Part shown: one piece after another, positions 1-7,185 of the stretch
Layout: the number at the start of each line of letters is the position of its first letter
Position numbering within the stretch: position 1 is the stretch's first letter
DNA from: Cylindrotheca closterium
Taxonomy: Eukaryota > Bacillariophyta > Bacillariophyceae > Bacillariales > Bacillariaceae
Reading direction: 5' to 3'
DNA length: 12,012 nucleotides
Assembly: GCA_933822405.4 (NCBI GenBank)
Contig: CAKOGP040001988.1
Location: 1 to 12,012, forward strand
The notes under the pieces: model-generated
Told to the model about the DNA's origin: nothing
What the model saw: the letters and a program-made list of their open reading frames with translations, nothing else
The model's database searches: none
Translations under genes and position numbers: made by a program

Positions 1-257
1 TATTTAGTTCAAAGACACCCTAGTTTATTCACTCTGGTGGTACAGTATTTGCTTCAAAGATAGGATGCCCATGGTCCATCGCATACTGGACAAGAAAACA
101 CCGATGTTGTGCTCCGTGTAGTCATCAATGGTAATCGGAGGTAGATTTATAGCACTTTCATTGTCCACCGATCACTTGCTTCCGAGGGAGGCTCACATTT
201 TCAATTTAAAAAAAAACGGTTCAGTTAGCACGATCGAGGCCGTTAAAATTGTCCCCC
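1..257. other. Intergenic left edge, with a short minus-strand ORF remnant
   Basis: No complete gene is visible here. On the minus strand a 48-codon reading frame runs from about 171 down to a TAA at 25-27. It looks protein-like (it contains the string INLPPITIDDYTEH) but is closed upstream by TGA at 172-174, so it may be the last exon or a fragment of a decayed gene. I do not recognise it. An A-rich run lies near 206-217. The part from 241 already resembles the tandem repeats that follow. Confidence 0.25.
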
Positions 258-475
258 ATTACCGTTTCAATTGTCCTAAATTACCGTTAAAAATGTCGTA
301 AATTGTACTCAATTACCGTTAGAAATGTCGTCAATTGTACTCAATTACCGGAACGGCCGGGAAATAGAAATTTAGCATACAATTCTTGGGAGTAAATATT
401 GATTTTCCCGGCCGTCCCCGTTAGAAATGTCGTCAATTGTACTCAATTACCGTTAGAATTGTCGTAGATTTCTTG
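258..475. repeat. 32-bp tandem repeat array, interrupted
   Basis: The heptamer ATTACCG recurs at 258, 280, 312, 344 and 446. The steps 280-312 and 312-344 are both exactly 32 bp, and the units between are nearly identical, each carrying a GAAATGTCGT or close variant followed by CAATTGTACT. The first step is a short 22-bp unit. The last step is 102 bp, which is one 32-bp unit plus 70 bp of inserted sequence. Units abut directly with no unique spacers. The array lies roughly 300 bp upstream of the dsRNA-binding protein gene; no function can be read from it. Confidence 0.85.
351..417. mobile_element. 67-bp mini-element with inverted ends inside a tandem repeat
   Basis: The ends are inverted repeats: ACGGCCGGGAAA at 353-364 and its exact reverse complement at 404-415. 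One step outward the match continues with a single mismatch (350-364 against 404-418). The element sits inside one unit of the 32-bp array, so the empty site is given by neighbouring units: the unit reads ATTACCG, then the insert, then CCG (418-420), then the rest of the unit. The extra length is 70 bp, that is 67 bp plus a 3-bp CCG duplication. This is the pattern of a non-autonomous cut-and-paste element. It is very short, so a foldback arising by other means is possible. Confidence 0.6.
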
Positions 476-504
476 TTGGGAATTTCGGCATTTTACGACA
501 ATTC
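456..504. repeat. Inverted repeat at the end of the tandem array
   Basis: GAATTGTCGTA at 456-466 is matched by its perfect reverse complement TACGACAATTC at 494-504, with a 27-bp spacer. The left arm belongs to the last unit of the 32-bp array, so the array ends with an inverted copy of its own core. It could form a hairpin or mark the end of a repeat-bearing element. Confidence 0.6.
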
Positions 505-660
505 ATGATTTTCCGCTTCGGCGAATGCACGACTAGCGAACTAGAGCGAACAGTGGTGGAAGAATTAACGCAATTTCTGCTTGTTAAATACTCGACTGGT
601 CGCTTTTAATTTGCCCTAAGTCAATTTCATCATGAGAGACTATTGCAGAAAAGGGTGAAA

Positions 661-774
661 ATGACCACACGGACTAAAAAGAAAGTACCATACCGGTATC
701 TCTCCAATATCGCGTTGCAGTTACTATGTCAGAAAGTAAACTTCGCAAATTTAGATGATGAATCATCAGCATGA
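661..774 (+). CDS. Possible upstream ORF (37 codons) overlapping the main start
   Basis: An ATG at 661 opens a 37-codon frame that ends with TGA at 772-774, in a different frame from the main gene and overlapping its ATG at 755. The product would begin MTTRTKKKVPYRYL and is basic. I see no domain. If the transcript starts upstream of 661 this would act as an overlapping upstream ORF and lower translation from 755. It could instead be untranscribed DNA or part of an unrecognised 5' exon. No promoter element could be placed with confidence. Confidence 0.25.
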   Translation: MTTRTKKKVPYRYLSNIALQLLCQKVNFANLDDESSA

Positions 775-3751
775 TGTAGAACGGATAGAAGATGAAGGTA
801 GTGGATTCATATCTGACTCAAAGGTAGCAAAGGAAGAGAAAATGGCATTAGCGCCAAAATCCGATTTTGATACAGGTACTGCAAGAAGAACCGATCCTTG
901 CAATCCCAGTCGATACCCAACTACTCCTGCAAGTGCACAGTACCCGCATGGCGAGATAAACGATCCATGCCATCCACCACCAATCACTGATCATATGCCG
1001 TGGCCTGACGCTATTGCAAACCCGACTCCAAGTCCGCCGTATCCTCAACAGCCTTCGCACTTGTTACATTTCTTCGAAACCCAGATGCGAGATCACGCAG
1101 CAGCCTTCGCAAACGCAGCTGCTGGAGCGGCATGGGTTAGCGCTCAGATAGCAGCTGATATGGCCTCAGCTTCAACGACAACAAACGCAATGCATTACCC
1201 AGTCGCTCCGCAATTTTTACCCAGGCCACCATACATGTTTCAAAATGTACCAATGATGCAGCCATATCTAGTTCCACAGAATTCCCCAACGCAATTCGTC
1301 GGATTTGATGGCCAACTGCAGCCCGAAAACAATTTCTACGGAATTCACGAGGACGATGCTTTTGAGAACTCCTCGTCTTCCGAATGTATGCATCGACGAC
1401 GGAAACGACAGCAATGTGGGCCTCCTTCGGCAATTCCAAGTAGCAGCAGCGAAAATGCAAGTCTTTCATACCTATCCCCAGTGACTGGACCCAGCGGAAG
1501 GAGAAGGAGACGAGCAAGAAACAACAGGTCATCGCACAGCGAATCCCAGCCTTCATGTCACAATACCAGGAGTCGTCGAAGGAATCGAAGAGTTGCGCTG
1601 ACATCATCAGGGAGTGATGGAGGCAATGCGTACAATATCACCAAGAAGAAACAACGTCAGCCAGAACCAGATAACAGCTCGCTCCTAGGGAAAACTGGTG
1701 TTGCAGCATTGTGAGGAAATAATGCGCATGGAATGCTGTTGTTTTGCAATGATAATATTTCTGACTCGTCTCTTATTGAATCATTCAGATATGTATTTTG
1801 TGAAAAACGACGAACAACACCACACTTCAAGCTGAAAGATCGAAGCGATGAAAGAATTGGTCCCACGGTCGGAGGGGAAGATTTTGAAATAGTCGTATCT
1901 GTTGATGGACGTGTTTTTGGACACGGACAAGGGAAAAACAAATCAGGTGCCAAGCAAGAGGCGGCACGTCTTGCGTTGCAAACTCTGCTGCCTGGTGTCG
2001 AATTCGACAAAGCAAGTGGTATCCTTATCAATTTGCCGGAGGCCTCTGTTTCTCGAAAGAGTGTTCAAAACCTCTGGTCTCAACGGGAGGCTGCCACTAC
2101 AGCTGAAGAATTGGCACCAAATCTTGCAAAACTACTTGCTATCGGACGAGAGAATGAAAGGGACGACCAGGCTAGTTGGGTCGCTACAGCAGACGCCGAG
2201 AAGACGCATGGTCTTCACCGGAGAAAAAACATGTACCCTGAGACCTCTACAACCTCGGAAGAAGAAAATGAAGATACGTATTATGCTTCTCGGGGTGCAT
2301 CAGTTTGCAGCGCACTATTGCATGCCATGGTACAAATCGATGAAAAAATCCCAGAACCACCAGTCTATACATACCATGTTTCAGCAGTCGGTCCACCTCT
2401 GAGGCACAAGCATCACCTGAAGCGAAAGGCAGGTGGGCCATTGTGCACTACGAGTGTTATCCATCGCGGAAGTTTCAACTGCACTGGAACAATGAGTGTG
2501 GAAATTAGCAACCCGGATCCAGGAAAACCATCTTTTGACATTCTTCAAGCCATTGGAATTGGCGGGACAAAGCGTGAAGCGAGACATAGAGCTGCTGCGA
2601 AACTGTTGGCGATGTTATTTCCAGAATGTGAAGGCATGGTAGCAGTGAAACAAGCTGCTGAGGCCTTTAGGGAAAAATATGCTGCTGATAAAGCGCTGAA
2701 GCAACAATCAAAACGCCATAGACCATATGTTGACATCAGCTGCAGTAGCCGTCAGACACTAATACCATACAGTGACTTAAAAACAGAGGGACAACGAGGA
2801 TACCAATTCGCTCTAGCAACTAATGGTCCGGCATTTTCTGCTGCTGGGGATCATATTTTGTGCGCTTTGCAATGTACAACACAAAAAGATGAATTGAATG
2901 CGTTTTTTTCAGTCGGGCCGTCGCAAAGCCGACAGCAAAGCCGTCAAGAACAACTCGATAGTGCCGTTTCTTTGGCACTCCAGAAACTGAATGAGCACGA
3001 TGAAGACGGTCGGACTCTACCTGACGAATTGACTGTGGATGATGTTGGACGGACGGTTTTGAGGAGATCCACCTTGGCTGATGTTCATTGGATCATGAAC
3101 TTGATAGAAGGCGATGGGCAGCTGCTTTCCTTATTTTCCCCATTACGTAGAAAACTGAACAGTCCAAAACGCACTGCTGTGGAGAGTGGCGAGATCAATA
3201 TCTCTCTCCTTCGCCACTGGCTATCATCATCAGTTGTACTTCTTTTGTGCCGTGCAATTGCTCCATTCGAAGATCCACCACTGGGCTGTGCCGCCCTGAC
3301 AATGGGCTTTTCAATGGAGAAAGGCTGCAGTTTGCAAATCACTCAGATCGCAAGCAAATCACACTTGCCCCGCGAAAGATTCATAGAAGTACTCCAATCA
3401 TTTTCACAGGAAATGTCATCTATATTGGAATTCCCAAAACAAACCCGGTCTGCTGCTGCAACAAAGATACGGCGCAACGATATAGAAGATATTATTCAGT
3501 CACATCTGTTGATTCCTGAGCGTCCAACCAATGCTAGGAGGCAGAAGAAAAGTGTTTGCCAAGTTTTGAAGAAAACGGTATCCCAAGTTTCGAAGCAGGA
3601 TGAACAAGAGCATCTTCTATCTACACGCTTGCAGTCGGTACAGGAAGAGATTGAAGATTGTGGTGATTGCTCTGGCTTAGAATTTGCATCGGAAAAGCGG
3701 AACTCCAAGCAAGGGCAGGTAAAATCAAGCAAGAGATCTAGGGTACAGTAA
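755..3751 (+). CDS. Double-stranded-RNA-binding protein with C-terminal GNAT-like domain (two exons)
   Basis: Two open stretches (755-1714 and 1733-3751) are in the same frame and separated by one TGA. Removing a 78-nt intron (1711-1788) joins them into 972 residues. A TAG at 752-754 fixes the ATG at 755 as the earliest start in frame. Residues 1-310 are Pro/Ser-rich and probably disordered, with an Ala-rich stretch near 115-140 and basic clusters (RRRKRQ, GRRRRRAR, RSRRRNRR) that suggest nuclear entry. Residues about 314-389 form a dsRBD: helix VAALYVFCEKRR, strands ending VDGRVFGHGQGKNK, then SGAKQEAARLALQTLL. A second dsRBD spans about 490-598, ending GGTKREARHRAAAKLLAMLF. A weaker dsRBD-like tail lies near 650-720 (LDSAVSLALQKLN). 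Residues about 738-865 resemble a GNAT fold (VLRRSTLADVHWIMNLI, then PPLGCAALTMGFS and SHLPRERFIEVL), but the canonical acetyl-CoA loop R/QxxGxG/A is not evident. The C-terminus is basic. Likely role: RNA binding or processing; enzymatic activity is unproven. Confidence 0.82.
1711..1788 (+). other. 78-nt spliceosomal intron, phase 2
   Basis: The donor is GTGAGG at 1711 and the acceptor is CATTCAG ending at 1788. A branch-point-like CTGAC sits at 1761-1765, 24 nt before the acceptor, followed by a pyrimidine-rich stretch. The length is a multiple of three, so the frame is kept, and it removes the in-frame TGA at 1712-1714. The spliced junction codon is TTA (Leu), giving AALYVFCEKRR, which fits the first helix of a dsRBD well. 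Retention of the intron would end the protein after 319 residues, before any RNA-binding domain. Not confirmed by transcripts. Confidence 0.8.
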
Positions 3752-3762
3752 CATTAGGGGTT

Positions 3763-3905
3763 GTCAATGAACCCAACCCAACTCTTTTTTTTTGGGGCAG
3801 CTGTGATTGGTCGAGCCGGAAAAAAATAGTTGGTTTGGGTCAGAAAGAAAAAAATAGTTGTGCCGAAAAGAGACCCAACTATAATATAGTTGGGTCTTCA
3901 ATGAC
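3763..3905. mobile_element. Foldback / MITE-like element just after the dsRBD gene
   Basis: The ends GTCAATGAA (3763-3771) and TTCAATGAC (3897-3905) are inverted copies with one mismatch, and CCCAAC motifs follow inward on each side. Inside, ACCCAACCCAACT near 3771-3783 pairs imperfectly with AGTTGGTTTGGGT near 3828-3840, and a perfect palindrome lies at 3871-3897. A 14-base motif, GAAAAAAATAGTTG, occurs twice (near 3819 and 3847). The block starts 12 bp after the stop codon, so it probably lies in the 3' UTR or terminator. No clear target-site duplication was found, so a locally evolved hairpin region is the alternative. Confidence 0.5.
3871..3897. repeat. Perfect 12-bp-arm palindrome
   Basis: AGACCCAACTAT (3871-3882) and ATAGTTGGGTCT (3886-3897) are exact reverse complements separated by AAT. 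As RNA from either strand it would form a short, tight hairpin. There is no U-run after it, so it does not resemble a bacterial-type terminator. It is the right half of the larger foldback block. Confidence 0.9.
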
Positions 3906-3921
3906 CCGGAGATAATTGATT

Positions 3922-4173
3922 TGTGGGGATAAAAGATTTAGAACTCTCTGAACCAGCCTAGAAGAAGAGATAGGAATGGGTCACAACAAAAGTTATAGAG
4001 TCTCTCAGAAAGCCACAGAAAGGAGTGACGTGAGAGTTAGGCCTAAAGCTATGTCTGTAACTCCAAAGGATATAATCTAGTTCCAAGGTCACTCCAAGGT
4101 CATTACACTCTTCCCTTCTATGATCAGAGCCAGTCGATTGATCATACACTAAAAGTCACAAGGCGTCCTTACA
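3922..4173 (-). mobile_element. Candidate 3' LTR of the gypsy element
   Basis: Read on the minus strand this 252-bp block begins TGTAAGGACG and ends CCCCACA, giving the TG...CA ends with TGT/ACA terminal inversion expected of an LTR. It lies 69 bp past the integrase stop, where a 3' LTR should be. A moderately purine-rich stretch (GGAGAATCAAGCGGA, minus strand) precedes it and could be a polypurine tract. A TATA-like GATTATATCC occurs inside on the minus strand. A short direct repeat, CCAAGGTCA, occurs twice near 4084-4101. No second LTR copy was noticed in the window, so the boundaries are a guess from end motifs alone. Confidence 0.35.
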
Positions 4174-4242
4174 TCCGCTTGATTCTCCATTCAACTTCAG
4201 AGGTGGTTCTTGACGCAATGGGCGATGCAAGCATATCGTCCA

Positions 4243-4455
4243 TTAGACTCGACAAAATGGCACAAGCCGTCTGATGTTGATCCTTTCACGGATCGCATCT
4301 GTGCGCTGAATTTCCACTGTACCATTAGTGTAAACATTTGTAATAGGATGCGGACCTCTGTATTTTGGATCCAACTTCCTTCCATCAGTATTCTTGATCA
4401 AAACTTCTCCACCAATCCTGTATTGTGAGTGGTGATGTGAATTCAGTAAATTTGT
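4243..4455 (-). pseudogene. Ty3/gypsy integrase C-terminal domain (detached fragment)
   Basis: The minus-strand frame ending at 4243 reads SQYRIGGEVLIKN, then KYRGPHPI, NGTVEI and ERINIRRLVPF. This is the usual end of a gypsy integrase: a GxxVL strand, a GPxPI motif, a variable NGTV strand and a closing ERINIRRL-type motif. It should follow directly on the integrase core, which instead stops at 5722, about 1.27 kb away. It has no start of its own; the first in-frame start-like codon is a GTG at 4461. Same strand and order as the rest of the element, so it is read as the far side of an insertion. Confidence 0.75.
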
Positions 4456-4461
4456 CGTCAC

Positions 4462-4701
4462 AAGATCAAAAATTGTCGCAACTTACTTTCGAGCATAGGG
4501 CTAAAATCCTTGAAAGAATGCGCGTCGAACCGTCTAATCGGCGTTAGATTGTGACGCCTTTAACAAAAGATCATTTTAAATTTCTATGGTGAAAAGCCCG
4601 AAAGTGGGTATGGGAAGGTTTTTTTTTTTGTGGATCGGGGTCATAAAAACTGACGACTATCCAAAGCATCCAGGAATTCATTCCGCTACTAGGTATAGCA
4701 G
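4462..4701. other. Spacer between integrase fragment and hydrolase gene, with A11/T11 tract
   Basis: No gene is visible. A run of eleven T at 4619-4629 on the plus strand is A11 on the sense strand of the hydrolase gene, 72 nt past its stop codon. No AATAAA-type signal precedes it. A further 150 bp separate the tract from the integrase fragment and show no recognisable feature; a short AAAATTGTCGCAA near 4468-4480 recalls the tandem array motif at the left end of the window, which may be chance. Confidence 0.4.
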
Positions 4702-5656
4702 CTAGTTGTCAGAATCAAAGAATTTCCTCAAGAATGTAGTGCATTGCTGAAGCGCTTGTTGCTGTGGTTGGTTGCCATGGCGCACTCCTTCCATGTTTTT
4801 CCAAAAGGCATGTCCAACTCCCTCATAAATCTTGACATCCTTTTCCACCTGGGCTTTTGTTAGCGCATTCTGAAATTCCTCTAGTAATGGTATAGGGAAC
4901 TGAACATCGTTTCGACCATAGATACCACACACAGGAGCCTCGAGATTCTGCAGCTCTTGGGTATCTGTGACCAGCATTCCGTAGAATACTACTGTGGCAG
5001 CGTCTCGTCTCCGTTGTGTAGTATATCGAATTGCCTTACCTCCTCCATAACAGAAACCTAGAATTGCAAATTTACATCTCATTTTGGACTTGTTTGGAGA
5101 CGACTGGTTTGCTTTGGCAACGCCACTTCCACTTGGCCGCAAGGCTGTGGTGGAAGAATCCGGCAAAATCATCCCTGATTCCACATAGCTACAAATCGAA
5201 TCTAGATCATCATTGACTCGATCTTGGGGCGTGGATAATGCTAGCCAGATTGCTTTGGGAATAAAGGTAGTAGTGGTTCCTCGGAATGTATCAGGAGCAA
5301 TCACCACACAACCCAACTCCTCCGCCAATCCATTTGTTGCTCTTGTGTTCGCTCCGTTGTAGCAACAACTTGTCCCAATTGGAGGGAGTGGCAACATGTG
5401 GCAGGATCTCAACTCCAGATTCCTTCCGCAACGGAATTCTGACATCTGTTAGATCTTCCAATGATGCTGAGGACTGCAGCGCAGATGGTGGACTCAGCAA
5501 ATGCTCCAAAACATGAGCAATCGAAGAACTTGTCTGAAAAGCCGCGCTGGATATCTTTTTTGCCAAGAAGGACAAGGCATTCACCCTACCGGTAGTACCA
5601 GATCCATCTAGACCAAAGGTGACAAAAAGTACTATTATGGTCATGCAAAGCTGCAT
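4702..5656 (-). CDS. Dienelactone hydrolase family protein, probably secreted or organelle-targeted, with one apparent frameshift
   Basis: An alpha/beta hydrolase of the dienelactone hydrolase (carboxymethylenebutenolidase-like) family, which opens lactone rings with a Cys-His-Asp triad. The nucleophile elbow GFCYGGG places Cys at 5050-5052; Asp is in YGRNDVQFP (4906-4908) and His in GVGHAFW (4810-4812). Also typical is AEELGCVVIAPDTFRG. The ATG at 5656 (context AAAATG) begins MQLCMTIIVLFVTFG, a signal-peptide-like hydrophobic start; the likely cleavage zone (VNALSFLA) only loosely resembles a diatom plastid-targeting motif. The N-terminal part (to about 5370) and the catalytic part are in frames offset by one base, overlapping between 5445 and 5291. 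Dropping one base there would give about 317 residues, a plausible length for the family plus a leader. A sequencing error, a real frameshift or an odd intron are possible; no convincing splice pair was found. It lies inside a broken retrotransposon integrase. Confidence 0.72.
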
Positions 5657-5696
5657 TTTGAAACAGGAAACCCACCGGAACACGATTACGTCTTTC

Positions 5697-5721
5697 AGAC
5701 AGAATAATCAGAAGTCTGTCT
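5697..5721. repeat. Short inverted repeat at the integrase/hydrolase-block junction
   Basis: AGACAG (5697-5702) and CTGTCT (5716-5721) are inverted, with a 13-bp loop. The right arm ends one base from where recognisable integrase coding sequence stops (5722-5735). Its position at the break makes it a candidate end of the inserted block, but six-base arms are short enough to be chance, and no partner was found near 4455. Confidence 0.3.
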
Positions 5722-6863
5722 TATATTTCTTTTCGCTTTGCATTCTGTATCCTCAAGTTTCCATTGATCTTGTACTGTCTCTTTTGCTGCATAGAAAGTA
5801 GATCGACAATCATAGGAATGTTTAGTAGCATGTCACGATGAAACACAGTCTCACCAGGAGTATTGTTCATCAATGCTGTTGATACAGCACATCTCATTGC
5901 ATGATTGCAAGCAGCTAGAGCTCGCTTGATTTCTTCAACAGCAACTTGAAAGTTTGGAGCAGCATTGTTGTATCTGGTTTGCAAAATGTTGGCCACTGTC
6001 AAATGCATTCGTACACAGATCGCATTTACAGTCGCATTCTTGCTAGTGGTTCCGCCATCATGGATTCCCCAAGTAGCAAGTTTCGCTTGAAAAGCTTTGC
6101 CAATGAATTCGCCTCCTTGATCGTGAATACATTTGTATGGTCTCGGATATTGCGACAACCACAGCATTTTGAACACGTTTGCCACGTGTGCCGCAGTTTT
6201 ATTCTTGATAAAAGCAGATTCAGTGAGATTTGTCACGTGATCAATACAAGTCAACGCGTTGAATTCAAGCTCTCTACCGTTGACGTCAATTTTCCATGGA
6301 TCAATCAAATCAACAGCAACTGAGAACCATGGAACCAAATCCGCGTGTTGTTCGTGTAGCTGTCCATATTGAACATTCGCCGCTTTATTGAGTTGGCAAA
6401 TTTCACAATTGAATCGTTCAATTTGTTGCTTCAATCCAGGAGAATAGAATCGCTTTGCAATCGTAGCATACATTGACATTTTTCCTCTGTGTCCAAGCAC
6501 AAGCTGATACCAGGTGATCACATCACCAACCAAACTCAAAGGCAAGTAAATTCTCCAATCGTCTTGATGTGCAGGATCGATTTGATAGGTGATGATGAGT
6601 CATTCGTCAATTGTCTTGATCTGGTAGTGCTGTGCATCGCGTTGAGCTCATTGCATGAGCAGTTGATCTTGAATTTGATGTTGTTGTATGTTTGGCATTG
6701 TGATTGGGTTTGGCATCTTTTGTAGAGGAGGATGATTCAAAAAGGACTCTTCCATTTCAATGTCGTCAATGGTCAGATGTTCATGAATATCTCCATCTTG
6801 GCAACAGGAGAACTGACATCGAAAGGTACTGTTGAACTTGGCTTCTGTTGGTGGCGCAATCAA
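5722..6863 (-). pseudogene. Ty3/gypsy integrase: H2C2 finger and catalytic core, inactivated
   Basis: Read from 6863 downwards, this frame runs from the spacer after RNase H (MIAPPTE, then MEESFLNHPP) into the integrase. Two in-frame TGA stops lie at 6648-6650 and 6600-6602. The zinc finger reads WYQLVLGHRG and FNCEICQ: the usual first His is Gln (6504-6506), while the second His and both Cys remain. The core shows VDLIDPW (first Asp) and HDQGGEF (second Asp). The expected Glu, 36 residues on in NAICVRMH, is Val (GTA, 6012-6014). Normal continuation into the C-terminal domain stops after NAKRKEI with TAA at 5721-5723; that domain resumes at 4455. It would have inserted the element's cDNA; with ligand and catalytic residue gone it cannot. 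Confidence 0.85.
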
Positions 6864-6864
6864 A

Positions 6865-7185
6865 TCATTTTATTTTACAAGAAACCTGTAATTTATCAAA
6901 CGCAATCAATTTACCCTTATTTGGACTCTTCCCTTCAGGCGGCTCCTCCATTTGCGGAAGCCAAGAGAAGCAGTCGGCAATTGCGTTATATTTTCCAGGC
7001 AAATAGACAAAATTGGGGCCAAATTCTTCAACAAACATACGCCAACAAAGAACTTGTTGTGTGTTCAACGGTCGCATTGTGAGATTTTTATGATCAGTAA
7101 ACCAGCTCTCCTTGGGGGAGGGGAAATCAGTATACTCTGAGTTTGTCGTTTGGGCATAAAATCGCACGTTGAATTTTTTATTCAA
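6865..7185 (-). pseudogene. Ty3/gypsy RNase H fragment
   Basis: The frame contains [46 protein letters not shown]: the second half of a gypsy RNase H, with the TDHKNL strand and the closing AD(C/A)xSxLP motif. The N-terminal side, with [11 protein letters not shown] just before it, looks like the earlier RNase H strand joined directly to TDHKNL with the middle missing, so an internal deletion is likely. The frame ends at TAA (6865-6867), and the next part of the polyprotein is one base out of phase. The apparent first codon is TTG; this is a polyprotein segment without its own start. Confidence 0.7.

Noticed and set aside
280..475. 32-bp repeats as a CRISPR array
   Set aside because: Units abut directly without unique spacers, and the context is eukaryotic.
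1137..1607. 156-codon minus-strand ORF
   Set aside because: It lies antisense within the first exon of the dsRNA-binding gene, shows no domain, and the plus frame is clearly the coding one.
1712..1714. In-frame TGA as selenocysteine or programmed readthrough
   Set aside because: A complete intron with donor, branch-like site and acceptor removes it in frame and restores a dsRBD helix; no selenoprotein family context.
1902..2402. 166-codon plus-strand ORF
   Set aside because: Overlaps the first dsRBD in another frame; no domain; a shadow of the real gene.
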